Assembly: GCA_041687115.1 (NCBI GenBank)
Contig: JAWLCP010000042.1
Coordinates: forward strand, 1 to 23,209
Direction of reading: 5' to 3'
Length of the DNA stretch: 23,209 bases
From: SKLM01 sp041687115
GTDB lineage: Bacteria; Chloroflexota; Anaerolineae; B4-G1
In this document: piece by piece, positions 13,276 to 20,604 of the stretch
Layout of the letters: each line of letters begins with the position of its first letter
Position numbering within the stretch: the first letter of the stretch is position 1
Notes under the pieces: generated by a model
The model's input: the letters and a program-made list of their open reading frames with translations, nothing else
What the model was told of the DNA's origin: nothing
The model's database searches: none
Translations under genes and position numbers: made by a program

Positions 13276-14078
13276 TGCGCTCCCGCTTCGAGCTCTACGT
13301 CTCCCGAGACTCCTGGATTCACGCCCTCGATCCGCGCACCAAGATGGCCTTCGTCGGCGCCAGCTTCGCCGTGCTCCTGCCCACCAATCACCTGATCCTG
13401 GCGCTCGCCTATCTGGGGATGGTGCACCTTCTGCTATGGAGAGCGGGCATCCCTCGCCGACGCATCGTCTGGCTGTGGAGGCAGACCTGGCCCGTCAGCC
13501 TCCTCATCCTTCTCCTGTGGCCTCTCTCCAACCCTGCCGGCAGCCCTGTGCTGGTGGCGTGGTGGCGGGTGCGGATCACGCTTCCGGGGATCAGGCAGGG
13601 GCTGCTGGCTGCTCTCCGCCTCAACGCCCTCGCCTTCGCCGTCTTCGTACTCCTGCTCACCACCGCTCAGACGGCGATGGTCGAGGGGTTGGTACGTCTG
13701 GGGCTACCGTTCGAGTGGGGCCTGGCGCTGACCATCGGGTTACGGGCTCTCCCCTTGCTCCACGGGATGCACGGCACCATCATCGACGCCCAGCGGGCCC
13801 GGGGTTGGACGCCAGAGAAGGAGGGTCTGCTGCGAAGGCTGCGCGCGCACGGACCGAACCTGGTAGCCCTCGTCATCGGTGCTCTCCGTCTGACCGATAC
13901 CTTGACCCTAACTCTGGCCGCTCGAGGCTTTCGTCCGGGTCACCGGCGCACGACACGCCGGCCCCTCCACCTGCGCCGGGTCGACTGGGCGTGCATTGTC
14001 TCGTTCGCCCTGCTGGCTGCGGTCCTGATTGTAATCGAGATCGGGTCAAGGAGTCTCGCGTTCCTCGGTGGCCTGTGA
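13275..14078 (+). CDS. ecfT: ECF transporter transmembrane component EcfT
   Basis: This 267-residue membrane protein links the S component to the two ATPases. Family features are the N-terminal LDPRTKMAFV segment, several hydrophobic helices (for example FVGASFAVLLPTNHLILALA and VSLLILLLWPLS), and the two Ala-Arg-Gly motifs on the coupling helices: AQRARGWTP and LAARGFRPG. These ARG motifs dock into grooves of the ATPases. A last helix (about residues 238-258) follows. The ATG at 13275 overlaps the ecfA2 stop (TGATG). It completes a full group I module in the order S-A-A'-T. Confidence 0.93.
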   Translation: MRSRFELYVSRDSWIHALDPRTKMAFVGASFAVLLPTNHLILALAYLGMVHLLLWRAGIPRRRIVWLWRQTWPVSLLILLLWPLSNPAGSPVLVAWWRVRITLPGIRQGLLAALRLNALAFAVFVLLLTTAQTAMVEGLVRLGLPFEWGLALTIGLRALPLLHGMHGTIIDAQRARGWTPEKEGLLRRLRAHGPNLVALVIGALRLTDTLTLTLAARGFRPGHRRTTRRPLHLRRVDWACIVSFALLAAVLIVIEIGSRSLAFLGGL

Positions 14079-14200
14079 GTCCCACGCGGCGCGATGGTTT
14101 CTGCTCACCTGGAGCACCCTGCACGCGCAGACGGCCCGCGGGCGACCCTGAGGATCTCGATGGCCTAGGGCGCCTGCTCTTGGTAGAGTCGGTGTCCGAT

Positions 14201-14229
14201 TTGCCACCGGTGAGAAACTCTGGTATAAT
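14201..14229 (+). promoter_or_regulatory. Promoter of tRNA-Pro
   Basis: TTGCCA (14201-14206), a 17-nt spacer and a perfect TATAAT (14224-14229) lie 10 nt upstream of the tRNA 5' end at 14240. Confidence 0.75.
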
Positions 14230-14239
14230 GCCGTTCGTT

Positions 14240-14314
14240 CGGGGCGTGGCGCAGTCAGGCTAGCGCGCTACAATGGGGTTGTAGAGGTCCCGGGTTCAAA
14301 TCCCGGCGCCCCGA
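14240..14314 (+). tRNA. tRNA-Pro (anticodon GGG)
   Basis: The sequence folds into a complete cloverleaf. The acceptor CGGGGCG (14240-14246) pairs with CGCCCCG (14307-14313), with discriminator A at 14314. The D arm is GCGC/GCGC. The anticodon stem CTACA/TGTAG holds loop ATGGGGT, so the anticodon is GGG (Pro, reading CCC/CCU). The T arm is CCGGG-TTCAAAT-CCCGG. CCA is not encoded. Confidence 0.95.
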
Positions 14315-14339
14315 CTGCACACTGGACGGAGAGGATCGA

Positions 14340-14370
14340 AAGGACCGCCGAAAGGCGGTCCTTCTGCTTT
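14340..14370 (+). terminator. Terminator hairpin after tRNA-Pro
   Basis: AAGGACCGCC (14340-14349), loop GAAA, then GGCGGTCCTT (14354-14363) is a perfect 10-bp stem with a GNRA loop, followed by a pyrimidine-rich tail (CTGCTTT). It lies 25 nt after the tRNA. Confidence 0.75.
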
Positions 14371-14390
14371 CGGGCAGGAACACAGAGAGA

Positions 14391-14414
14391 GGCTGGTGAC
14401 ACTCGTCGCCAGCC
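14391..14414 (-). terminator. Probable terminator of ppdK
   Basis: On the minus strand GGCTGGCGAC and GTCACCAGCC form a 10-bp stem with one wobble/mismatch and loop GAGT, followed by a TCTCTCTGTGTT tail. It lies 40 nt after the ppdK stop. Together with the hairpin at 14340 it separates the convergent units. Confidence 0.5.
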
Positions 14415-14454
14415 CCTCCGATCCTCTGCTACTGACTTCGCCAGACCTCGCGTC

Positions 14455-17214
14455 CTACTCCTTGCGGTGTCGCAGCGTCGATCGCGCGGCCGACAGCCGC
14501 GCCACAGGCACGCGGAAGGGCGAGCAACTCACGTAATCAAGCCCCACGCGGTGGCAGAAGTCGATGGAGTGCGGCTCGCCGCCGTGCTCACCGCAGATGC
14601 CGATCTCCAGATCCGGCTTCGCCTCGCGGGCCTCGTCCACGCACATCTTCACCAGGCGGCCAACGCCCTCCTCATCCAGCCGCTGGAAGGGGTTGTACTC
14701 CAGAATCTGGGCCCGTATCGGGTTCCCCTCAGCATCGACCTCACCAGTCTCGATCCCCTCCACGTACTGGAGGAGGAACTTGCCCTCCGCGTCATCGCGG
14801 CTGTAGCCGAAGGCCATCTGGGTCAGGTCGTTCGTGCCGAACGAGAAGAAGTCCGCGTACTCGGCGATCTCCCCGGCGGTCAGGGCCGCACGCGGCACCT
14901 CGATCATCGTGCCGAACATGTGCTCGACCTCGGTGCCTTCCTCCTCCATGACTTCCTGGGCCACGCGTTCTAGCTTCTCGCGCTCCAGCTTCAGCTCGTT
15001 GACGTGGCCCACCAGGGGGATCATCACCTCGGGTATGACCTCGATGCCGCGCTTTGCGCAACGACACGCGGCCTGGAAGTAGGCCCGCGTCTGCATCTCC
15101 GTGAGGCCCCGATACATCAGCCCGGCGCGGCAGCCTCGGAGACCCATCATCGGGTTTGTCTCCCACAGGCTGTTGACCACCTGGAGCATCTTCTCCTTCT
15201 CGGCGAGCTCGTCCGAGTCTGGCTTCTCGCAGCGCAGGCGAGCGACTTCCTCGATCAGGAACTCGCGAGAGGGGAGGAACTCGTGCATGGGGGGGTCGAT
15301 CAACCGCATGATCACGGGCAGACCGTCCATCGCCTCGAACACCTTCTCAAAATCCTGCTCCTGGATGGGGAGCATCTCCTCCAGCGCTGCCCGGCGTTCC
15401 TCGTCCGTCTCGGCCAAGATCATGCGCACCACCGCATCGCGAGCGCGCTCGTCGAAGAACATGTGCTCCGTCCGCGCGAGCCCAATGCCCTCGGCGCCAA
15501 AGCTGCGGGCCTGTCGGGCGTCCTTCCCGTAGTCGGCGTTCGTGCGCACGCCCAGCTCGCGGATCTCGTCGGCCCAGTCGAGCACCTCGATCAGATCTTC
15601 CTGCTCCTCGTACTCCACCTCCAGCGTCTGCAGATCGCCCCAGAACACCTCGCCTGTGCCGCCGTCGATGGAGATGACGTCGCCTTCCTGAACGACTCGG
15701 CCCGTCGCAGGCACTGTGAACTGGCGTCGGTCGACGTCGACGCGGATGTCCTCACAGCCAGCCACACACGGGAGGTTGCTCCCTCGGGCGACGACCGCCG
15801 CGTGGGAGGTCGCGCCTCCGTGCTGGGTCAACACCCCCTCGGAGGCCAGCATGCCGGGCACGTCGTCCGGTGCCGTCTCCGGCCGCACCAGGATGACCGC
15901 CTTCCCTTGCGAGGCCCACTCCATAGCGCGATCGGCGTCGAAAACGGCCACGCCGGTGCCGGCGCCGGGCGAGGCGTCAAGCCCGTCGGCCAGCAGCTTC
16001 CCCTCGTCCCGAGCCGTCGTCTTGGCCTCAGGGTCGAAGAAGGGATGCATCAACTGCTCCACATCGCCGGGCTCGACGCGCATCACGGCGATCTCTCTGT
16101 CGATCAATCCCTCGTTCGCCATGTCGACGGCGATCTTAACCGCCGCCTTTGCCGTCCGTTTGCCAGTCCGTGTCTGGAGCATCCAGAGTTTGCCCTGCTC
16201 GACGGTGAACTCAACGTCCTGCATGTCGCGATAGAACTGCTCCAGATGCTGAGTCACCTCGATGAACTGATCGTAGACCTCTGGCATAAGATCCTGCAGC
16301 TTCTGGATGTCCATCGGCGTGCGAGTGCCGGCGACGACGTCCTCACCCTGCGCGTTGTCCAGGAAGTCCCCGAAGAGCTTCTTCTCGCCGGTGGCCGGGT
16401 TGCGCGTGAAGGCCACCCCCGTGCCGCTGTTCTCACCCATGTTGCCGAAGACCATCGTCTGCACGTTGACCCCCGTGCCCCAGTCGTGGGGGATATCGTT
16501 GTACTCACGGTAGGCAACGGCACGCGGGATGTTCCAGGAGTTAAAGACAGCCTTGATGGACAGCTCTAGCTGCTTATGAGGGTCGACAGGGAATGGCTCG
16601 CCGATCTTCTCGCGGTAGAGCGCCTTGTACTTCTCGACCAGTTCCTTGAGCCCGTTCAAGCTGACCTCGAAGTCTCGCTTTACGCCCTCCTTCTCCTTGA
16701 GCTCGGTCAGCATCTCCTCGAAATAGTCGCGGTCGAGACCGATCACGACGTCCGAGAACATGGTGATGAAGCGACGGTAGGCGTCGTAGGCGAACCACTC
16801 GTCTTCCGTGAGCTCGGCCAGGCCTTCCAGCGTCTCCTCGTTCAGGCCCAGGTTGAGGACGGTATCCATCATCCCGGGCATAGAAACGCGAGCCCCGGAC
16901 CGGACGGAGACCAGCAGTGGGTTCTCGGGGTTTCCGAATTCCTTGCCCGCCTGCTCCTCAACGTCCTCGAGAGCCTCCAGTGTCTGATCCCACATTCCGG
17001 GGGGGAACTCTCCTCTCTCCATATACTCAATGCAGGCCTCCGTGGTGATGGTGAAGGCCGGGGGAACAGGGATGTCGGCAGCCATCATCGTCGCCAATCC
17101 CGCGCCCTTGCCGCCGAGAATCTCCTTCATCTCGCTCATATCTGGCTCGTGGCCCAGCGTCTGTGCGAGCTCCTCTTTGGCGGATCGAGATAGATAGACC
17201 CACTTCTTAGTCAC
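14455..17214 (-). CDS. ppdK: Pyruvate, phosphate dikinase
   Basis: This 919-residue enzyme interconverts pyruvate + ATP + Pi and PEP + AMP + PPi in the cytoplasm, for gluconeogenesis or PPi-linked glycolysis. The N-terminal nucleotide-binding part has LGGKGAGLATM (about residues 33-43) and SVRSGARVSMPGMMDTVL. The phosphohistidine is H471 in GGATSHAAVVARG. The C-terminal PEP/pyruvate barrel includes GIGLARTEHMF and the catalytic Cys in ICGEHGGEP. The length is at the upper end of the bacterial family (about 875-900). The GTG at 17214 was chosen because GGAGG lies 7 nt upstream and the protein then begins TKKWVYLSR; the open frame to 17304 covers a leader hairpin. The gene is monocistronic, with its own promoter at 17331-17358. 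Confidence 0.97.
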   Translation of the reverse strand: MTKKWVYLSRSAKEELAQTLGHEPDMSEMKEILGGKGAGLATMMAADIPVPPAFTITTEACIEYMERGEFPPGMWDQTLEALEDVEEQAGKEFGNPENPLLVSVRSGARVSMPGMMDTVLNLGLNEETLEGLAELTEDEWFAYDAYRRFITMFSDVVIGLDRDYFEEMLTELKEKEGVKRDFEVSLNGLKELVEKYKALYREKIGEPFPVDPHKQLELSIKAVFNSWNIPRAVAYREYNDIPHDWGTGVNVQTMVFGNMGENSGTGVAFTRNPATGEKKLFGDFLDNAQGEDVVAGTRTPMDIQKLQDLMPEVYDQFIEVTQHLEQFYRDMQDVEFTVEQGKLWMLQTRTGKRTAKAAVKIAVDMANEGLIDREIAVMRVEPGDVEQLMHPFFDPEAKTTARDEGKLLADGLDASPGAGTGVAVFDADRAMEWASQGKAVILVRPETAPDDVPGMLASEGVLTQHGGATSHAAVVARGSNLPCVAGCEDIRVDVDRRQFTVPATGRVVQEGDVISIDGGTGEVFWGDLQTLEVEYEEQEDLIEVLDWADEIRELGVRTNADYGKDARQARSFGAEGIGLARTEHMFFDERARDAVVRMILAETDEERRAALEEMLPIQEQDFEKVFEAMDGLPVIMRLIDPPMHEFLPSREFLIEEVARLRCEKPDSDELAEKEKMLQVVNSLWETNPMMGLRGCRAGLMYRGLTEMQTRAYFQAACRCAKRGIEVIPEVMIPLVGHVNELKLEREKLERVAQEVMEEEGTEVEHMFGTMIEVPRAALTAGEIAEYADFFSFGTNDLTQMAFGYSRDDAEGKFLLQYVEGIETGEVDAEGNPIRAQILEYNPFQRLDEEGVGRLVKMCVDEAREAKPDLEIGICGEHGGEPHSIDFCHRVGLDYVSCSPFRVPVARLSAARSTLRHRKE

Positions 17215-17260
17215 AATGTTTCCTCCTATGGCTTGGAAATAGCTGGTGAGACACGTCAGA

Positions 17261-17289
17261 AGGAAGCATGAAGACCGTTCATGCTTCCT
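17261..17289 (-). promoter_or_regulatory. Perfect 12-bp hairpin in the ppdK leader
   Basis: AGGAAGCATGAA (17261-17272) and TTCATGCTTCCT (17278-17289) are perfectly complementary around a 5-nt loop. On the ppdK transcript the hairpin lies in a leader of about 110 nt, roughly 45 nt before the start codon. There is no T-run directly after it, so it is more likely a stability or regulatory structure than a plain terminator. Confidence 0.55.
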
Positions 17290-17330
17290 CTTCGCTCGTC
17301 CCATTGGGCATGATTCGCTTCAAAATCACG

Positions 17331-17358
17331 ATTATACTGGGTGGGGCGCGAAAGTCAA
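17331..17358 (-). promoter_or_regulatory. Promoter of ppdK
   Basis: On the minus strand TTGACT (17353-17358), a 16-nt spacer and a perfect TATAAT (17331-17336) give a start near 17324. The -35 lies within the palindrome GTCAAATTTGAC (17354-17365). Confidence 0.75.
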
Positions 17359-17360
17359 AT

Positions 17361-17388
17361 TTGACAGCCCTTTGGATTGGAATACAAT
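17361..17388 (+). promoter_or_regulatory. Plus-strand promoter back-to-back with the ppdK promoter
   Basis: A perfect TTGACA (17361-17366), a 16-nt spacer and TACAAT (17383-17388) form a good promoter. Its -35 occupies the other half of the 12-bp palindrome that also holds the ppdK -35. A transcript would start near 17395 and reach the membrane protein gene after about 280 nt. Confidence 0.6.
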
Positions 17389-17449
17389 ATGCGGTAGCTA
17401 CGGAGGGGAGCAGACCGCCGCGCTCGCGCATCGATTGATTGAACTCCCG

Positions 17450-17500
17450 TGACACGTGTCAGGTTGAGTGACGTGAGGGATGTCACAATAATCCTGACAC
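17450..17500 (+). promoter_or_regulatory. Cluster of TGACAC sites with a CRP/FNR-like box
   Basis: TGACACGTGTCA (17450-17461) is a perfect 12-bp palindrome. CGTGA-N6-TCACA (17472-17487) matches the CRP-family consensus TGTGA-N6-TCACA at 9 of 10 positions. A further TGACAC begins at 17495. The cluster lies between the two plus-strand promoters and looks like an operator region; the regulator is unknown. Confidence 0.4.
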
Positions 17501-17546
17501 GGCGGGTAAGGCTTCCCGGGCATTGTCCCCTCTGGTGGCAACGGGC

Positions 17547-17575
17547 TTGACAAGAGCGTGTTCCGATGCTATAAG
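17547..17575 (+). promoter_or_regulatory. Promoter of the small membrane protein gene (possibly also the liv operon)
   Basis: A perfect TTGACA (17547-17552), a 17-nt spacer and TATAAG (17570-17575) give a transcription start near 17582, about 95 nt before the ATG at 17677. Confidence 0.65.
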
Positions 17576-17676
17576 TGCATGCTTAGGATAACGGTTTTGC
17601 CCGTCTGCTTCAGATCGCGTCAGGCACCTGGCTCCGCGAGGAGGTCTAACCAGTGCATCTTAAAGGAGAACCGCTT

Positions 17677-18036
17677 ATGAAGCGATCCCGTCCTGCCGTT
17701 GTGACCTACGTAGCCATCTTCCAGTTCATCCCTGCGTTCCTGCTGCCCCCCGAGATCCTGCTTTCGGCCCCTCCACTGCTGCTCCTTATTCCAGCGGCCC
17801 TATTCGTCTTCATGGGTTGGGGGCTGTTGACCCTCAAGCCTTGGGCCACCACGCTCTGCATCTTCATCCAGGGGTTCAACACGATCACTCGGTTCCTCAT
17901 TCTCTGGCCGCAGGCCTCGCCGGGCGAGACGACGAACTGGGCCTTTGTCCTCACAAGTCTGGTCAGCATCGCGCTTTCCAGCGTCATCCTGCACCTCATC
18001 GACAGGCCGAGCGTCCAGGTCGCCTTCCAGGCCTAG
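17677..18036 (+). CDS. Small four-helix membrane protein, unknown function
   Basis: This 119-residue protein is not recognised as a named family. It has four hydrophobic segments: about residues 8-30 (VVTYVAIFQFIPAFLLPP), 33-53 (PPLLLLIPAALFVFMGWGLL), 60-80 (ATTLCIFIQGFNTITRFLIL) and 91-110 (WAFVLTSLVSIALSSVILHL). The layout recalls small uncharacterised integral membrane proteins of the DoxX-like or DUF2127-like size class, but I cannot assign it. The ATG at 17677 was chosen because AAAGGAG lies 8 nt upstream; an earlier in-frame GTG at 17653 has no such site. The liv substrate-binding gene starts 132 nt later with no obvious promoter between them, so the two may share a transcript. Confidence 0.7.
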   Translation: MKRSRPAVVTYVAIFQFIPAFLLPPEILLSAPPLLLLIPAALFVFMGWGLLTLKPWATTLCIFIQGFNTITRFLILWPQASPGETTNWAFVLTSLVSIALSSVILHLIDRPSVQVAFQA

Positions 18037-18080
18037 ACCGCTCCGGCGCGGGCCATGCGCGAGTTCACAGCAAGGAGGTG

Positions 18081-18140
18081 ATGTCACGAGAAGCATTGTC
18101 CAGAGGTTTGTTCGAGACGTGGCCAAGCGTTTCGGCGTAA
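18081..18140 (+). CDS. Possible 19-residue leader peptide before the liv operon
   Basis: The sequence AAGGAGGTGAT at 18072-18082 is an extended Shine-Dalgarno complement to the 16S rRNA 3' end. An ATG at 18081 inside its end opens a 19-codon frame (starting MSREALSRG) that stops at 18140, 28 nt before the binding-protein gene. The spacing to the ATG is too short for normal initiation, and the peptide is not notably rich in branched-chain residues, so this remains a weak candidate. Confidence 0.2.
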   Translation: MSREALSRGLFETWPSVSA

Positions 18141-18168
18141 GCATTCAGCTCTTAGGAGGAGTGGAAGA

Positions 18169-20499
18169 ATGAAACTGATGAGAGTCTTAAGTCTATTCGT
18201 CGTACTGTCCCTGCTGGTCGGTGTTGTGACCACGGGTTGTGCACCGGCCACCGAAGCCCCCACCGAGGCTCCCGCAGAGGAGGAGCCTGCTGAGGAAGAG
18301 CCCGCTGAGGAAGAGCCCGCCGAGGAGGCAGAGCCGCTCAAGATCGCCATGCTGGCCGCGATGAGCGGTGACGTGAAGACGTTCGGCGAGGGCACCAAGC
18401 GGGGCGTCGATATGGCCGTCGCCGAGTGGAACGCCAAGGGCGGCGTGCTGGGTCGCGAGATCGATGTCATCGTGGGCGACACGAAGTGCGACGCCCAGGA
18501 GGCGGCCAACGTCGCCAACAAGGTCATCAACCAGGACCAGGTCAATTATATCGTCGGTGCGGTCTGCTCCAGCGCTTCCATCCCGATCTCGGAGATCGCG
18601 AACGCCGCTGGCGTCGTGCAGATCAGCCCGCCTTCGACCAACCCGCAGGTGACCATCAACGAGGATGGCTCCAACAAGGAGTACATCTTCCGCGCCTGCT
18701 TCCTCGACCCCTTCCAGGGCGAGGTGGATGCCGCGTTCGCCATGGATGAGTTGGGAGCGCAGACCGCTGCCTCCCTCTACGACGTCGGCAACGACTACGT
18801 GAAGGGGTTGGCTGAGTACTTCAAGCAGTCTTTCGAGGAGCTGGGCGGCGAGGTGCCGGTCTTCGAAGCCTACACCAAGGAGGACACCGACTTCTCCGCG
18901 TTGCTGACCAAGGTCGCGGATGCCGACGTCGACGTCCTCTTCCTCCCTGACTACTACAACAAGGCCAACGTCATTGCCAAGCAGGCCAAGGAGAGGGGCG
19001 TCGAGGCGATCATGCTCGGCGCTGACGGGTGGGACTCCCCGGACCTCGATCTTGAGGCCACAGACGGGGCCTACTTCAGCAACCACTACTCACCCTATGA
19101 CCCGCGTCCTGTCGTGCAGGACTTCATCGCCAGCTTCGAGGACGAGTACGGCATGACGCCTGACTTCACAGCGGTGCTGGCCTACGACGCGACGCACGTT
19201 CTCCTGCAGGCCATTGAGAACGCCGGGGTCGACGACCCCGCCGTGGTGAAGGACGAGCTGGCCGCGATCGAGTTCGAAGGTGTGGCTGGCGACATTCGCT
19301 TCGACGAGTACGGCGATCCCATCAAGAAGGCCGCCATCAGCTACATCTCCGACGGCGAGATCGAGTTCGTGAAGTTCGTCGCCCCGCCTGGTGAGGAGGC
19401 CATGGAAGAAGAGGAGGAAGGAGTGGCCGTGGCGGTTCCGGAGGCCCCGGGGGTCCCCATCAAGGTTGGCATGCTCTTCCCCATGAGCGGCGACGTCAAG
19501 ACCTACGGCGAGTCGAGCGTCAACGCGGTCGAGATGGCCTTCGACGAGGCCCGAGCAGCTGGTTGGGAGATCGAGACCACCCTGGGCGACACCAAGTGCG
19601 ATGCCCAGGAGGCGGCGAACGTAGGTAACAAGGCCATCACCCAGGACAACGTGAAGTACATCCTGGGCGCGGTCTGCTCCAGCGCCTCCATCCCCATCTC
19701 GGAGATCGCGAATGCGGCCGGCGTCGTGCAGATCAGCCCTACGTCGACCAACCCCCAGGTGACGATCAACGAGGACGGCTCCAACAAGGAGTACGTCTTC
19801 CGCGCCTGCTTCCTCGACCCCTTCCAGGGCGAGGTCAACGCGGCCTTTGCCATCAACGATCTGGGTGCGGAGACTGCTGCCGTCCTCTATGACGTCGGCA
19901 ACGACTACGTCAAGGGCCTGGCCGAGTACTACCAGGCCTCCTTCGAGGAGATGGGCGGCGAGGTGCTCGTCTTCGAGGCCTACACCAAGGACGACACCGA
20001 CTTCTCGGCCTTGTTGACGAAGGTGGCCGACGCCGACGTCGACGTGCTCTTCCTCCCCGACTACTACAACAAGGTCAACGTCATCGCCAAGCAGGCGAAG
20101 GAGAAGGACGTCGAGGCCATTATGCAGGGCGGTGACGGATGGGATTCGCCGCTTCTCGACACCGAGGCCGTCGAAGGCGGGTACCACAGCAACCACTACT
20201 CGCCGGCTGACCCGCGACCGATCGTTAAGAGCTTTGTGGCGACGTACGAGGAGCTCTACGGTGCGCCGCCCGACGCGCTTGCCGCCTTGGCGTACGACGC
20301 GGCCCGCGTGTTGCTACAGGCCATCTCCGAGGCTGGGGTGGATGACCCCGCTGCGGTCAAGGATGCGCTGCAGAACATCCAGTACGAGGGCGTCGCCGGC
20401 TCCATCGTCTACAACGAGGTCGGCGACCCGCAGAAGACGGCAGCCATCAACCACGTCGTTGGCGGCGAGATCGAGTTCGTGAAGTTCGTGGCGCCTTAG
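18169..20499 (+). CDS. Branched-chain amino acid (HAAT) ABC transporter binding lipoprotein with two tandem domains
   Basis: This is a 776-residue secreted lipoprotein. The signal peptide is residues 1-23 with lipobox TTG-C24. A linker with AEEEP repeats (about 25-56) follows. Binding domain 1 (about 57-405) and binding domain 2 (about 431-776) are each a complete LivJ/LivK-type periplasmic-binding fold and are joined by an acidic linker (EEAMEEEEEG). By eye the two copies are roughly 70-75% identical, with long identical stretches such as GAVCSSASIPISEIANAAGV. The family normally has one such domain (about 380-420 residues). It captures branched-chain amino acids or related ligands for LivHMG; the ligand is not proven. 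The ATG at 18169 has GGAGGAG upstream. It heads the liv operon. Confidence 0.92.
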   Translation: MKLMRVLSLFVVLSLLVGVVTTGCAPATEAPTEAPAEEEPAEEEPAEEEPAEEAEPLKIAMLAAMSGDVKTFGEGTKRGVDMAVAEWNAKGGVLGREIDVIVGDTKCDAQEAANVANKVINQDQVNYIVGAVCSSASIPISEIANAAGVVQISPPSTNPQVTINEDGSNKEYIFRACFLDPFQGEVDAAFAMDELGAQTAASLYDVGNDYVKGLAEYFKQSFEELGGEVPVFEAYTKEDTDFSALLTKVADADVDVLFLPDYYNKANVIAKQAKERGVEAIMLGADGWDSPDLDLEATDGAYFSNHYSPYDPRPVVQDFIASFEDEYGMTPDFTAVLAYDATHVLLQAIENAGVDDPAVVKDELAAIEFEGVAGDIRFDEYGDPIKKAAISYISDGEIEFVKFVAPPGEEAMEEEEEGVAVAVPEAPGVPIKVGMLFPMSGDVKTYGESSVNAVEMAFDEARAAGWEIETTLGDTKCDAQEAANVGNKAITQDNVKYILGAVCSSASIPISEIANAAGVVQISPTSTNPQVTINEDGSNKEYVFRACFLDPFQGEVNAAFAINDLGAETAAVLYDVGNDYVKGLAEYYQASFEEMGGEVLVFEAYTKDDTDFSALLTKVADADVDVLFLPDYYNKVNVIAKQAKEKDVEAIMQGGDGWDSPLLDTEAVEGGYHSNHYSPADPRPIVKSFVATYEELYGAPPDALAALAYDAARVLLQAISEAGVDDPAAVKDALQNIQYEGVAGSIVYNEVGDPQKTAAINHVVGGEIEFVKFVAP
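18337..20496 (+). repeat. Direct tandem duplication of about 1.04 kb inside the binding-protein gene
   Basis: Unit 1 (about 18337-19386) and unit 2 (about 19459-20496) encode the two binding domains. The nucleotide copies are close in their central part (compare 18566-18700 with 19670-19804) but carry many silent and some replacement differences, so this is a real, aged duplication rather than an assembly error. Unit 2 is three codons shorter near its start. Confidence 0.9.
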
Positions 20500-20515
20500 T
20501 CCGCTATGTGGCAAG

Positions 20516-20543
20516 AGGGGAGGGGGCGCTGATCCCCTCCCCT
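20516..20543 (+). terminator. Hairpin after the binding-protein gene (attenuator)
   Basis: AGGGGAGGGG (20516-20525), an 8-nt loop, and CCCCTCCCCT (20534-20543) form a perfect 10-bp GC stem 17 nt after the stop codon, followed by TCTGT. It would give partial termination or 3' protection, keeping binding protein in excess over permease. Confidence 0.6.
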
Positions 20544-20553
20544 TCTGTAGGGT

Positions 20554-20583
20554 ATGACTTCGGGAGTCCGCTCCCGAAGTCAT
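20554..20583 (+). promoter_or_regulatory. Second perfect hairpin before livH
   Basis: ATGACTTCGGGAG (20554-20566), loop TCCG, and CTCCCGAAGTCAT (20571-20583) are a perfect 13-bp stem, 21 nt before the livH start. It has no T-run after it, so it is probably an mRNA stability or processing element. Confidence 0.6.
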
Positions 20584-20604
20584 GGTGTTTAAGGAGAGCC
20601 TGAC

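Larger units (their letters stand above)
17215..17676. other. 462-base intergenic regulatory region between ppdK and the membrane protein gene
   Basis: The region holds the ppdK leader hairpin, divergent promoters that share a palindrome, a TGACAC/CRP-like site cluster and a second plus-strand promoter. No protein-like reading frame was found in it; the stretch from 17576 to 17655 shows nothing further. Confidence 0.6.

Noticed and set aside
15004..16569. A 521-codon plus-strand frame opposite ppdK
   Set aside because: It is a shadow of ppdK, whose motifs and length are complete.
17246..17452. A 68-codon plus-strand frame crossing the ppdK promoter region
   Set aside because: It covers a perfect hairpin and two promoters, has no ribosome-binding site and no family resemblance.
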